14,426 bases of DNA from NCBI GenBank assembly GCA_934149155.1, contig CAKPDZ010000037.1, forward strand, positions 1 through 14,426, written 5' to 3'. This DNA is from an uncultured Clostridia bacterium (GTDB lineage Bacteria > Bacillota > Clostridia > TANB77 > CAG-508). The position numbers and the translations under genes were made by a program. Shown here in pieces: positions 1 to 7,087 of the stretch. The notes under the pieces were generated by a model that searched no databases, was not told the origin of the DNA, and saw only the letters and a list, made by a program, of their open reading frames with translations. Positions within the stretch are counted from its first letter, which is position 1. Every line of letters starts with the position of its first letter.

Positions 1-854
1 AAATCATTTTCTGTTAAATCAATACTTGATTCTTCTCCATCTTTTGTAATTATTATACTTTTAGCTACTTTTTTATAATCTGATATCTCAAATTTTACAT
101 TTTCTACTTTTGTACCATAATGGAATTGAACATCAAATTTTTTCAAGTATTCTATCATTGGTAAAATCATTGATTCATATTGATTGTATTTTGTAAATCT
201 TAGTGCTGTGAAGTCTGGTAGTCCTCCAATATGATGTATAAATCTTTTTATATATAATTTCATTTCTAATGCACTATGCCAATTTTCAAATGCAAACATT
301 GTTCTCCAATATAGCCAGAAATTTGAATTTAATACTTCGTCTGAAAAATAATCTGTTATCTTTTTGTCATATAATTCTTCATCTGGTGTAAAGAATAAAT
401 GCATTATTTCCATTGCACCTTTATCAGATATTGCAAACTTTTTATCTGTATGTGCATCTTCTCCACGATTTATTGTTGCTCTCATTAATGAATAGTTTGG
501 ATCTTCTTTATTTAGCCAATAATATTCATCAAGTACACTTACTCCTTCTGTTTCTATTGATGGAATTGAATGGAATAAATCCCACATACATTCAAAATGG
601 TTGTCCATTTCTCTTCCACCACGCATTACATATCCTAATCCATCATAAAGATATCCATCACATGCTCCTCCTGGTATTGGTTCTTTCTCTAAAATGTGTA
701 CATTTTTTCCTTTCATTTGTCCATCTCTAACCAAGAAACATGCTGCTGATAATGCAGCTAATCCTGAACCTACTATATATGCAGATTTTTTGTCTACATC
801 TGCTGGCTTTTTTGGTCTTGCAAAAGCCTCATAATTTCCACTACTATAATACAT
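1..854 (-). CDS. ohyA: Oleate hydratase (myosin-cross-reactive antigen family), N-terminal part, cut by window edge
   Basis: This gene encodes an FAD-dependent hydratase that adds water to the cis-9 double bond of oleate and related unsaturated fatty acids, giving 10-hydroxy acids. In bacteria it serves to detoxify host fatty acids. The 284 residues visible are the N-terminal half of a family usually near 570-590 residues; the rest lies to the left of the window. Visible signatures are the dinucleotide-binding stretch YIVGSGLAALSAACFL (about residues 27-41), GGACDGY (62-68), and the family motif RGGREM (78-83) followed by NHFECMWDLF. Glu-82 sits where the family places its water-activating acid. 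The ATG at 854 follows an AGGAGG ribosome site at 866-871. It lies downstream of a TetR gene and a lipase-like gene on the same strand, so a shared fatty-acid response is likely. Family identity is very secure. Confidence 0.96.
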   Translation of the reverse strand, partial: MYYSSGNYEAFARPKKPADVDKKSAYIVGSGLAALSAACFLVRDGQMKGKNVHILEKEPIPGGACDGYLYDGLGYVMRGGREMDNHFECMWDLFHSIPSIETEGVSVLDEYYWLNKEDPNYSLMRATINRGEDAHTDKKFAISDKGAMEIMHLFFTPDEELYDKKITDYFSDEVLNSNFWLYWRTMFAFENWHSALEMKLYIKRFIHHIGGLPDFTALRFTKYNQYESMILPMIEYLKKFDVQFHYGTKVENVKFEISDYKKVAKSIIITKDGEESSIDLTEND

Positions 855-922
855 AGTTTATCAACCTCCTCATTTACTATGTGCTTTTATCCTACATATA
901 ATACACTAAATTTACAATAAAC

Positions 923-959
923 AAAAAAATGGATTTGTAAAGTTTTTTTACATAATCCA
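923..959 (-). terminator. Rho-independent terminator after the TetR gene
   Basis: On the minus strand TGGATT and TGTAAA pair with TTTACA and AATCCA around a 5-nt loop, with one bulged base, and a run of seven T follows (plus-strand A run 923-929). It lies between the TetR stop and the oleate hydratase start. It could attenuate read-through, and its near-symmetry means it could also be an operator for the TetR protein. Confidence 0.6.
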
Positions 960-986
960 CTTTTTGTCTAGTTTAGTTTACAATTT

Positions 987-1541
987 TTAATTTGACATTT
1001 TTTTAACAGCCTCTCTAAAACTACCTGATATCATAACATCTAGCTTTTTTATTATATTTTCTGGGCTTTCTTTCATTTCTGTAACAATCCAATTTTCTAT
1101 TATTCCTGCAAATCCATATTTATAAAAGCTCGCAATAAATATTTTATTTTCTTTAGTAATATTATAATTTTGGGATAAATTTTCTACTATTTCTATAAAT
1201 ATTGTATTATATTGGTTAAATAAAAAATCTAGCAGTGTTTTTCTGCTTAATGAGTTATATGTTTTTATTATAAATTTTTTATTTTTTAACATATAATTTA
1301 ATACATACCTAAAATTTTCTTGCCATGTTTCTATTGTTGTTTCTTTTTCTATTCTTTCTACTACTTCATTTGCAAAAATCCATTCTAATAAGTCATAAAT
1401 ATCTTTAAAATGGTAATAAAATGTTTGCCTGTTTATCCCACAATCATTTGTTATATCTGTTATTGTTATCTTATCTAAGTCTTTAATTTGTAGCATTTTT
1501 TTTAGCGATTGTGCCATTGCTCTTTTTGTGATATTTGACAT
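987..1541 (-). CDS. TetR/AcrR-family transcriptional regulator (DhaS-like)
   Basis: A 184-residue ligand-responsive repressor or activator. The N-terminal helix-turn-helix spans about residues 20-48 and contains ITITDITNDCGINRQTFYYHF, very close to the TetR consensus, followed by DLLEWIF as in DhaS-type regulators. The remaining 130 residues are helical and would form the ligand and dimer domain, which is not conserved enough to name a ligand. The start ATG has an AGAAAGAGAG ribosome site. It begins only 28 bases after the stop of the hydrolase, so the two are probably co-transcribed, and it precedes oleate hydratase. By analogy with other bacteria where a TetR gene neighbours oleate hydratase, a fatty acid or acyl-CoA is a reasonable ligand guess. 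That guess is inference; the family call is firm. Confidence 0.9.
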   Translation of the reverse strand: MSNITKRAMAQSLKKMLQIKDLDKITITDITNDCGINRQTFYYHFKDIYDLLEWIFANEVVERIEKETTIETWQENFRYVLNYMLKNKKFIIKTYNSLSRKTLLDFLFNQYNTIFIEIVENLSQNYNITKENKIFIASFYKYGFAGIIENWIVTEMKESPENIIKKLDVMISGSFREAVKKMSN

Positions 1542-1569
1542 TTTATCATCTCTCTTTCTTTTGTTCCAT

Positions 1570-2475
1570 CTATTTCCCTTTTATAAAACTCAATATATCA
1601 TTATAAATTTGCTCATATTCCTCTTCATTTAATATCTCATGTCTTAAATCTGGATATAATTTTCTTTCTGTATTTTCATATCCTAGCTTATTTAAAAATT
1701 TCTCTAATTGCTCGAATTTTTTATTATTTTGAATTACTGGATCATTGTCTCCTGCTATCAAAAATATTTCGAGTTCTTTATTTTGAACCTTATATAATTT
1801 TGTATCAAATGCTCTTTCTAATAATTTATATAAATTTATAAATCCATTTGTTGTAAATGTAAATCCACATAATTCATCTTCATTATATATACTTATATTA
1901 TTAGTATTTTTAGAAAGCCATTCATTTTCTAACTTATACTCTTTATTATAAGAATTAAATGTCAAATAGTTCAAAATTTTATTAGACTTTTTTCCCATTC
2001 CTATAATTTTAAAAAAATATGCCATTGTAATTGCAAAAGGAGTAAATGAATTATGGGTTGGAGTTCCACATAATATTATTTTTTCTATTTCATTATCATA
2101 TTTTTGCATATATCCCCTTGCAACTAATGTTCCCATGCTATGACTAAATAAATATATTTTATAGTTTGGATATTTATTTTTTATATAAAGTGTAACATCA
2201 TGTAAATCATCTACTATAAAATTTGTATCCTCAGTATAAAAATATCCTAAATCATTTTTATTTTTCACACTATTTCCATGCCCTCTATGGTCATTTATTA
2301 TACATATATAACCATTTTCAGTTAAATACTCCATAAATTGAAAATATCTTTCTTTATGTTCTGACATTCCATGTGAAATTTGTACAATCCCTTTAATCTC
2401 TCCTTTTGGAACTGTATATGCTAATTCTATTTTTAGTTCATCACTACTTGATTTTATCCAATCTTTTCTTATCAT
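1570..2475 (-). CDS. Alpha/beta hydrolase, lysophospholipase / monoacylglycerol lipase-like (PldB family)
   Basis: A 301-residue cytoplasmic serine hydrolase of the Hydrolase_4 group that would release fatty acids from monoglycerides or lysophospholipids. Visible motifs are QISHGMSEHKERY (oxyanion region, about residues 32-44), NDHRGHGNS (61-69), the nucleophile elbow SHSMG with Ser-113, AGDNDPV with acid Asp-245, and RHEI with His-279, giving a complete Ser-Asp-His triad in the right order. The elbow starts with Ser-111 instead of the usual Gly. There is no signal peptide. A GTGAGG ribosome site precedes the ATG, and an extended -10 lies about 20 bases upstream. It is the first gene of a likely operon with the TetR gene and sits near oleate hydratase, suggesting fatty-acid release or handling. 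The exact substrate cannot be read from sequence. Confidence 0.88.
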   Translation of the reverse strand: MIRKDWIKSSSDELKIELAYTVPKGEIKGIVQISHGMSEHKERYFQFMEYLTENGYICIINDHRGHGNSVKNKNDLGYFYTEDTNFIVDDLHDVTLYIKNKYPNYKIYLFSHSMGTLVARGYMQKYDNEIEKIILCGTPTHNSFTPFAITMAYFFKIIGMGKKSNKILNYLTFNSYNKEYKLENEWLSKNTNNISIYNEDELCGFTFTTNGFINLYKLLERAFDTKLYKVQNKELEIFLIAGDNDPVIQNNKKFEQLEKFLNKLGYENTERKLYPDLRHEILNEEEYEQIYNDILSFIKGK

Positions 2476-2495
2476 ATTTTCCTCACTTTTTCTTT

Positions 2496-2504
2496 AATAT
2501 ACCA
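2496..2504 (-). promoter_or_regulatory. Extended -10 promoter for the hydrolase-TetR operon
   Basis: On the minus strand a TG-G-TATATT extended -10 element lies 20 bases before the hydrolase ATG. It predicts a start near 2489 and a very short leader that still includes the ribosome site. No good -35 is present 17 bases upstream, which is A-rich, so strength is uncertain. Confidence 0.4.
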
Positions 2505-2560
2505 TATTTTTTTGTTTTTTACTATATTTATATACATTTTTTTCACAGTTACTAATTTAA

Positions 2561-2637
2561 TGTTACAATTCACAGCTAAATAATATGGATTCTAGAAAAT
2601 TAATAATATATTTTCTTATAAACTGTAAATTGTAACA
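2561..2637. repeat. 77-bp MITE-like inverted repeat with 6-bp flanking direct repeats
   Basis: The left arm TGTTACAATTCACAG (2561-2575) and right arm CTGTAAATTGTAACA (2623-2637) are 15-base inverted repeats with one G:U-type mismatch. A second inner pair, AGAAAAT / ATTTTCT, nests inside at about 2594-2600 and 2609-2615. ATTTAA abuts both ends (2555-2560 and 2638-2643), like a target-site duplication. No protein is encoded. The left arm and bases further left resemble 10013-10036, so part of the element recurs in the window. It could instead be a regulatory hairpin in the untranslated region upstream of the hydrolase promoter. Confidence 0.5.
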
Positions 2638-2700
2638 ATTTAATGGTTTGAGTTAAATTTTTATACAAAACACTTTAAAATAAGACGTTAACTAGTAAAT

Positions 2701-2737
2701 TAAAAATAAAGAGGAAAACTAAAATGTTCTCCCCTTT
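2701..2737 (-). terminator. Rho-independent terminator of the 281-residue gene
   Basis: Twelve-base arms, GTTCTCCCCTTT (2726-2737) and AAAGAGGAAAAC (2708-2719), pair with two G:U wobbles around a 6-nt loop. On the minus strand ATTTTTA follows. It lies 17 bases beyond the stop of the upstream gene. A T run on the plus side would let it work in both directions. Confidence 0.8.
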
Positions 2738-2754
2738 GTTTTTTGAAATTTAGC

Positions 2755-3600
2755 CTATTGTTTTTCTTCCAAAAACTTCTTAATATTCTTAGCAAAAATT
2801 TTTTTAATTATATGTATTTCTTCTTCATTGATTACCTGCGTAATAGTATATGTTTGAATAACATTATCTACCATCTTTATTTCTGAATACACTTCTTTAT
2901 CAATCTCAGCTACAATATGAATTGCCTTTATATCATACTCTTTCGTTTTATCGACAATCCACTTAAATATTGGAAAAACGTCATAATAATACCATCTTTT
3001 ATCATTACATCTTAAAAATTCTGCAAGTAACTCTTTTTTTACATTTTCAAGTATTGGATATTCAATCTTTATCACTCCATTTGAATCCGAAATTTCAATT
3101 ACTTGCATATCAGCATTATAGTACTCTTCATATTTAGGACTTCCATTAGTTCCATCATCTTTAAGTTTTACTACATACTTTTTTACTCCTTCAATTTCTT
3201 CATTTTTTAGTATTCTATAATGAATTTCATTATCTGAAAACGGTTTAGATGTTGTGTTACGTCTTCCAATACTATACTCATTGATATTCTCCCAAATACA
3301 ACTTTGTGAAAAATAATATTTTTTTCCAGATATGTCAATAATATCAAGCTGTACAAAATAGCCACCTATATTAGAGTGTATAATTTCTATTGGAAATACA
3401 ATTTCATTGAATTCCCTAAACAAATCTTTAAATTTTTTTACTTTAATGTGTTTATATTTTTCTAGATTATATATCCATTCATAAATAACTTTTTGCGAAT
3501 ATTTTTTACAAAAGTCATCAGAAAAAAACACATCTTTATAAAAATTCGTTTTTTCTAAACTCTTCCGCATCACCGTTTTTTTCAACTTACTAAATTTCAT
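2755..3600 (-). CDS. Unrecognised 281-residue cytoplasmic protein
   Basis: I do not recognise this family. The protein is soluble, charged and mixed alpha/beta, with no signal peptide or membrane segment. The N-terminus (MKFSKLKKT) is basic, the middle is rich in aromatic beta-strand sequence (GGYFVQLDIIDISGKKYYFS, about residues 79-98), and the C-terminus ends in a lysine-rich helix. The start is fixed by AAGGAGG (ending about 7 bases upstream) and by the promoter: an earlier in-frame ATG at 3648 overlaps the -10 box, so it would not be in the mRNA. The gene stands alone, with its own strong promoter and terminator, between queH and the lipase operon. Three-domain architecture or catalytic residues cannot be assigned, and a stress or sensing role would be guesswork. 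Confidence 0.8.
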   Translation of the reverse strand: MKFSKLKKTVMRKSLEKTNFYKDVFFSDDFCKKYSQKVIYEWIYNLEKYKHIKVKKFKDLFREFNEIVFPIEIIHSNIGGYFVQLDIIDISGKKYYFSQSCIWENINEYSIGRRNTTSKPFSDNEIHYRILKNEEIEGVKKYVVKLKDDGTNGSPKYEEYYNADMQVIEISDSNGVIKIEYPILENVKKELLAEFLRCNDKRWYYYDVFPIFKWIVDKTKEYDIKAIHIVAEIDKEVYSEIKMVDNVIQTYTITQVINEEEIHIIKKIFAKNIKKFLEEKQ

Positions 3601-3648
3601 TATTCTTCCTCCTTTGCAATTGCAAATTGATTTTTTACAGTTTTGCAT

Positions 3649-3677
3649 ATTATATCACGCAGGTCTACATAAGTCAA
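3649..3677 (-). promoter_or_regulatory. Strong sigma-A promoter of the 281-residue gene
   Basis: On the minus strand TTGACT (3672-3677), a 17-base spacer ending in TGA, and TATAAT (3649-3654) form a near-consensus promoter. The predicted start is near 3642. The 40-base leader holds a 14-bp palindrome TTTGCAATTGCAAA (3613-3626) just before the ribosome site, a possible operator. Confidence 0.8.
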
Positions 3678-3743
3678 TTGCTTTTTAGCGTGAACTTTCT
3701 ATATATTTTTCACCTTTCCATACATCGGCTAAAGTTGTAGTTC

Positions 3744-4310
3744 TTAATCCATCTTGACTTTTTCCATATCTCTATTAATTTGTTTACTATATCTATCTTC
3801 CTCACTAAAAACGCAACCACAATATTTTTGCATATATAGTCCAAGCTCTCTAGCCTCTGTCTGTCCATCTCTAAAGCCTGGTCTAAAATCTCTATATAAA
3901 AATGTAAGATTATATTTCTGTGCCATTTCCTCTCCAATTTGTTTTAGAGCCTCGTGATTTTGATACGGACTTATTAACAAAGTTGTAGAAAACGTATCAA
4001 AACCATGTTCTTTAGCATATTTAGCAGTCTGTTCAAGACGAACTCTATAGCAATATTTAACACATCTATTTTCTAAATCATCAACAACATTTTTGCAAAA
4101 ATCTCTTAATCCATAATTTTCATCAAAAATAGCATTTATTCCAATAGACTTTGTATACTCTTTTAATGTATCTCTTCTTGCCTTATATTCCATATATGGA
4201 TGTATATTAGGATTAAACCAATATACAGTTGGCTCTACGTTTTCTTCTCTTAAGCTTTTTATACAGTACACACTACATGGTGCACAACAAGTATGTAATA
4301 GTAATTTCAT
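3744..4310 (-). CDS. queH: Epoxyqueuosine reductase QueH
   Basis: QueH (old name DUF208) carries out the last step of queuosine synthesis, reducing epoxyqueuosine to queuosine in the anticodon of GUN tRNAs. It is the cobalamin-independent replacement for QueG. The 188-residue length is normal. The family cysteines are visible: HTCCAPC near the N-terminus (Cys-8, -9, -12), NRCVKYCYRVR (Cys-83, -87) and YCGCVFSEEDRY (Cys-164, -166), which bind an iron-sulfur cluster and a further iron in the characterised family member. LISPYQNHE and DFRPGFRDGQ are also typical. An AGGAG ribosome site precedes the ATG. It lies 53 bases after ruvB, and a copy of the 31-nt repeat fills that gap, so co-transcription with ruvB is likely. 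No clear terminator is seen after it. Confidence 0.97.
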   Translation of the reverse strand: MKLLLHTCCAPCSVYCIKSLREENVEPTVYWFNPNIHPYMEYKARRDTLKEYTKSIGINAIFDENYGLRDFCKNVVDDLENRCVKYCYRVRLEQTAKYAKEHGFDTFSTTLLISPYQNHEALKQIGEEMAQKYNLTFLYRDFRPGFRDGQTEARELGLYMQKYCGCVFSEEDRYSKQINRDMEKVKMD

Positions 4311-4330
4311 TTTCTATCTTCTCCTATCTC

Positions 4331-4361
4331 TGCACATTTGAGACCGGTTCTCTGCTGTGCA
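4331..4361. repeat. 31-nt REP-like palindromic repeat, ruvB-queH gap
   Basis: A single unit bounded by TGCACA and TGTGCA with GAGACCGGTTCTCT in the centre. It matches, in the opposite orientation, the unit at 5590-5620 closely, and fills most of the 53-base gap between ruvB and queH. It may form a hairpin in the shared mRNA. Confidence 0.8.
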
Positions 4362-4363
4362 TT

Positions 4364-5380
4364 TTACATAATTTTAGTTTGATAATCATATCCTAAGTGC
4401 TCATAAGCCGTTGGCATAACCATTCTTCCTCTAGGCGTTCTTGCTATAAATCCTATTTGAATTAAATATGGTTCATAAACATCTTCAATTGTATCTATTT
4501 CTTCACCTAAAGAAACTGCAATAGTTTCAATCCCAACAGGTCTCCCCTGATATTGAGTTATCATAACTTCCAATATTCTTCTATCAACATCATCTAAACC
4601 AAGTTCATCTATTTCAAGCTGATTTAAAGCATGTTTTGTTATCTTTAGATTAATATCTCCATCTCCTAAAACTGCTGCATAATCTCTAACTCTTTTTAAC
4701 AATCTATTTGCAATTCTTGGAGTTCCTCTAGATCTTCTTGCTATCTCCATAGCTGATTCATCATCTATTTTAACATCTAAAATCTTAGCAGATCTTTTAA
4801 CAATTATCTGCAAATCTTCCGGTGTATATAGTTCCAACTTATGTATAATTCCAAATCTATCTCTTAATGGGGTAGTAAGAGAACCTGCTTTTGTTGTAGC
4901 TCCGATTAAAGTAAATTTAGGCAAATCGATTCTAATTGACTTTGCACTTGCACCAGAACCGATAACAATATCTAATGTATAATCTTCTAACGCTGGATAT
5001 AAAATCTCTTCTACATTTTTACTTAATCTATGTATCTCATCAATAAACAACACATCATACTCTGATAATGTAGTCAAAATTGCAGCTAAATCACCCGGTT
5101 TCTCAATAGCAGGACCTGAGGTCACTTTTATATTTGAATGCATTTCATTTGCAATTATATTAGCAATTGTCGTTTTACCAAGTCCTGGAGGTCCATAAAA
5201 TAAACAATGATCTAGCGAATCTCCTCTTTTCTTGGCTGCCTCTATATATATTCTCATATTTTCTTTTACTTTTGTTTGACCTATATATTCATCCAAAGAT
5301 TGAGGTCTTAATGATTTTTCTAATCTTTCTTCCTGCATGTTCTCTAACTCTGGTCTTATCACATTATCATTCTCTTCCAT
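4364..5380 (-). CDS. ruvB: Holliday junction branch-migration helicase RuvB
   Basis: RuvB is the AAA+ motor that, with RuvA, drives Holliday-junction branch migration before RuvC cleavage in recombinational repair. The 338 residues match the family length. The N-terminus shows LRPQSLDEYIGQ (25-35), then Walker A GPPGLGKTT (63-71), Walker B LFIDEIHRL (111-119), sensor 1 GATTKAG (160-166) and the arginine-finger stretch PLRDRFG (171-177). The small ATPase lid and winged-helix C-terminal domain with GRPVGIETIA and TPRGR follow. No ruvA lies next to it; upstream is the divergent flippase gene. A sigma-A promoter lies about 100 bases upstream, leaving a roughly 95-base leader. The ribosome site is AAAGGA with a longish spacing of about 11 bases. 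Confidence 0.98.
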   Translation of the reverse strand: MEENDNVIRPELENMQEERLEKSLRPQSLDEYIGQTKVKENMRIYIEAAKKRGDSLDHCLFYGPPGLGKTTIANIIANEMHSNIKVTSGPAIEKPGDLAAILTTLSEYDVLFIDEIHRLSKNVEEILYPALEDYTLDIVIGSGASAKSIRIDLPKFTLIGATTKAGSLTTPLRDRFGIIHKLELYTPEDLQIIVKRSAKILDVKIDDESAMEIARRSRGTPRIANRLLKRVRDYAAVLGDGDINLKITKHALNQLEIDELGLDDVDRRILEVMITQYQGRPVGIETIAVSLGEEIDTIEDVYEPYLIQIGFIARTPRGRMVMPTAYEHLGYDYQTKIM

Positions 5381-5479
5381 AATCGTACTAATCCTTTCAT
5401 TTTATATCAGTTTCTATATCTTTCTCTAATCTTATTATATATTTTTCTTATCAGCTTTTATCATTGATTTTCTGTGAAA

Positions 5480-5508
5480 ATTATAACAAATTTGTTCTAT
5501 TTTTTCAA
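5480..5508 (-). promoter_or_regulatory. Sigma-A promoter of ruvB
   Basis: On the minus strand TTGAAA (5503-5508), a 17-base spacer ending in TGT, and TATAAT (5480-5485) make a promoter with an extended -10. Transcription should start near 5474 and run into ruvB and probably queH. Confidence 0.8.
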
Positions 5509-5520
5509 TATATTTATATA
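5492..5520 (+). promoter_or_regulatory. Possible divergent promoter for the flippase gene
   Basis: TTGTTC and TATATA are separated by 17 bases on the plus strand and overlap the ruvB promoter. The match to consensus is moderate in a very AT-rich stretch, so this is tentative. If real, the flippase leader would contain the whole repeat cluster at 5553-5657. Confidence 0.3.
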
Positions 5521-5552
5521 TTTAATAATGAACCGCTCGGAACCATTCTTAT

Positions 5553-5657
5553 TGTACATTTAGGAACCGGTTCCGAAATGTGCAAAAAATGCACAGCAGA
5601 GAACCAGTCTTGAATGTGCAAAAAAATGCACAGCAAAAAAACAGTACCAGCGGTGCA
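5553..5657. repeat. Three REP-like 31-32-nt palindromic units upstream of the flippase gene
   Basis: The units are 5553-5584, 5590-5620 and 5627-5657, separated by five or six A-rich bases. The first is a 32-bp palindrome with only two imperfect pairs, centred on GGAACCGGTTCC. The second runs TGCACA to TGTGCA with GAACCAGTCTTGAA inside. The third, TGCACA to GGTGCA, is the most diverged. A degenerate fragment (GAACCGCTCGGAACCATTC) precedes them at about 5529-5547. Together with the ruvB and flippase promoters these fill the 300-base divergent gap. Confidence 0.8.
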
Positions 5658-5680
5658 ATTTTAAGAAAGGAAGTTGCAAT

Positions 5681-7054
5681 TTGCGAACTATAAAGATACT
5701 ATTTTTTAACACCATCATTTTATTATTTAGTTCAGTAATTCTCCAAATCATAAATATGTTTTTTAGCATATTTATTTCAAATACAATTGGAGAAGAAGCT
5801 GTCGGAGTTTTTACGCTAGTAATGTCTGTTTATGCGTTTGGAATAACGCTTGCATCTGCCGGTATAAATATTTCAGCTACAAGAGTGGTTTCTGAAGAAC
5901 TTGCCTGTAATAATGAAGTTGGTGCTAAAGAAGCAGCTAAAAGATGTTTATTTTTTAGTTTGATTTTTGGAATTTGTGCTAGTTTAATTTTCTTTTTTCT
6001 AGCTGATTTCATAACTGTTCATTGCTTACATAGTCGCATTAGCAAAAATGTAATTTATCTAATTTGTATTGCACTTCCTTTTATTTCAATGTCCTCTGCT
6101 GTGAATGGCTATTTTACCGCAGTAAGACGTGTTTATAAAAATGCAATTGCAAAATTTGGAGAAGAATTTGTCAAAATTTTTTTTACAGCTATTTTATTAA
6201 AATCTTTTATGCCTGATGGAATCGATTATGCTTGCTATTCTTTAATTTTAGCAGATGTAATATCAGAAGTAACCTCTTTTTTACATCTGTATTATTTGTA
6301 TTTAAGAGATAAACGTGGCTCACTTGTTGAATCAAGATACAAAGACTTAGACGGCTATAACAAACGTATTTTGCGAATTACTATTCCTGTTGCGTTAACA
6401 TCTTATTTGCGTTCTGGCTTATCTACCGCAAAGCAATTAATTATTCCATTTAGTTTGCAAAAAAGTGGCATGAATTCTTCAAATTCGCTAATTGCTTATG
6501 GAATTGTTAATGGTATGGCTATGCCAATTATAATGTTTCCAGTAAGTTTAATTATAAGCTTTAGCAGCTTACTTGTACCTGAATTTTCTAGATGCTACGC
6601 TCAAAAAAAATATTCAAAAATAAAAGTAATATCAGTTATAATTCTAACTTGTACACTAATATTTGCAATAATTATATCTATCTTAATTTTTATATTTTCC
6701 GATACTTTAAGTATATGGATATATAATAAATCAGAAATTGCAAAATATCTTAAAATTCTTTCACCTTTAGTTGTTATAATGTATCTAGATATTGTAATAG
6801 ACAGCATTTTAAAAGGATTAGATGCACAAGTTGATGTTATGGCAGTCAATATATTTGATTGCCTAATTAGCATTACTTTTATTTATTTTCTAGTTCCTAT
6901 TCTTGGTTTTAGCGGATATATAATTTCGATTTTTATTAGTGAGATTATTAATTTTAGTTTAAGCGGATATAAATTACTACGAATATTAAAAAAATTTGAT
7001 TTAAAACCTAATTTAAAAATGCGCAAAACAGAACCGGTCCCAAATGCTCAGTGA
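5681..7054 (+). CDS. SpoVB-like MOP-superfamily flippase (polysaccharide / lipid II flippase type)
   Basis: A 457-residue integral membrane protein with about 12-14 hydrophobic segments, similar to stage V sporulation protein B and other MATE-like lipid-linked sugar flippases, which move undecaprenyl-linked precursors across the membrane. Typical features are the N-terminal segment with SNTIGEEAVGVFTLVMSVY (residues 33-51), SAGINISATRVVSEE (59-73), and NGYFTAVRRV in the fourth to fifth segment region. The start is a TTG with AAGGAAG seven bases upstream; no suitable ATG exists nearby. The last residues (RKTEPVPNAQ) and the stop are encoded by the 31-nt repeat, so the tail was probably altered by repeat insertion. 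It is the only plus-strand gene, divergent from ruvB and convergent with the thioesterase. Whether it acts in sporulation, peptidoglycan or capsule assembly cannot be decided here. Confidence 0.88.
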   Translation: MRTIKILFFNTIILLFSSVILQIINMFFSIFISNTIGEEAVGVFTLVMSVYAFGITLASAGINISATRVVSEELACNNEVGAKEAAKRCLFFSLIFGICASLIFFFLADFITVHCLHSRISKNVIYLICIALPFISMSSAVNGYFTAVRRVYKNAIAKFGEEFVKIFFTAILLKSFMPDGIDYACYSLILADVISEVTSFLHLYYLYLRDKRGSLVESRYKDLDGYNKRILRITIPVALTSYLRSGLSTAKQLIIPFSLQKSGMNSSNSLIAYGIVNGMAMPIIMFPVSLIISFSSLLVPEFSRCYAQKKYSKIKVISVIILTCTLIFAIIISILIFIFSDTLSIWIYNKSEIAKYLKILSPLVVIMYLDIVIDSILKGLDAQVDVMAVNIFDCLISITFIYFLVPILGFSGYIISIFISEIINFSLSGYKLLRILKKFDLKPNLKMRKTEPVPNAQ

Positions 7055-7082
7055 GCAAAACAGAACCGGTCCCAAATGCGCA
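7020..7082. repeat. Two tandem 31-nt REP-like units at the flippase 3' end
   Basis: Units 7020-7050 and 7052-7082 are identical inside (AAAACAGAACCGGTCCC then AAATG) and differ only in the end hexamers, TGCGCA/TGCTCA and TGAGCA/TGCGCA. TGCTCA-G-TGAGCA at the junction is itself a palindrome. The first unit is coding and the flippase stop TGA is the first codon of the second. A seven-T run follows on the plus strand (7083-7089), so the array may terminate flippase transcription. Confidence 0.88.
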
Positions 7083-7087
7083 TTTTT

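Noticed and set aside
413..730. Plus-strand 105-residue frame rich in Leu and His
   Set aside because: It lies antisense inside oleate hydratase, whose frame is supported by strong family motifs. Its composition is typical of a shadow frame.
3601..3648. Longer N-terminus (MQNCKKSICNCK) for the 281-residue protein
   Set aside because: The upstream ATG overlaps the -10 box of a strong promoter and the extra residues translate the ribosome site itself (AAAGGAGGA).
3710..3937. 75-residue minus-strand frame overlapping queH
   Set aside because: It runs in another frame through the 3' part of queH, which has full family support. No ribosome site or motif backs it.
5560..5769. A minus-strand small protein ending in AHFGTGS
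   Set aside because: It is read out of the palindromic repeats and the antisense of the flippase gene; similar peptides arise from every copy of the repeat.
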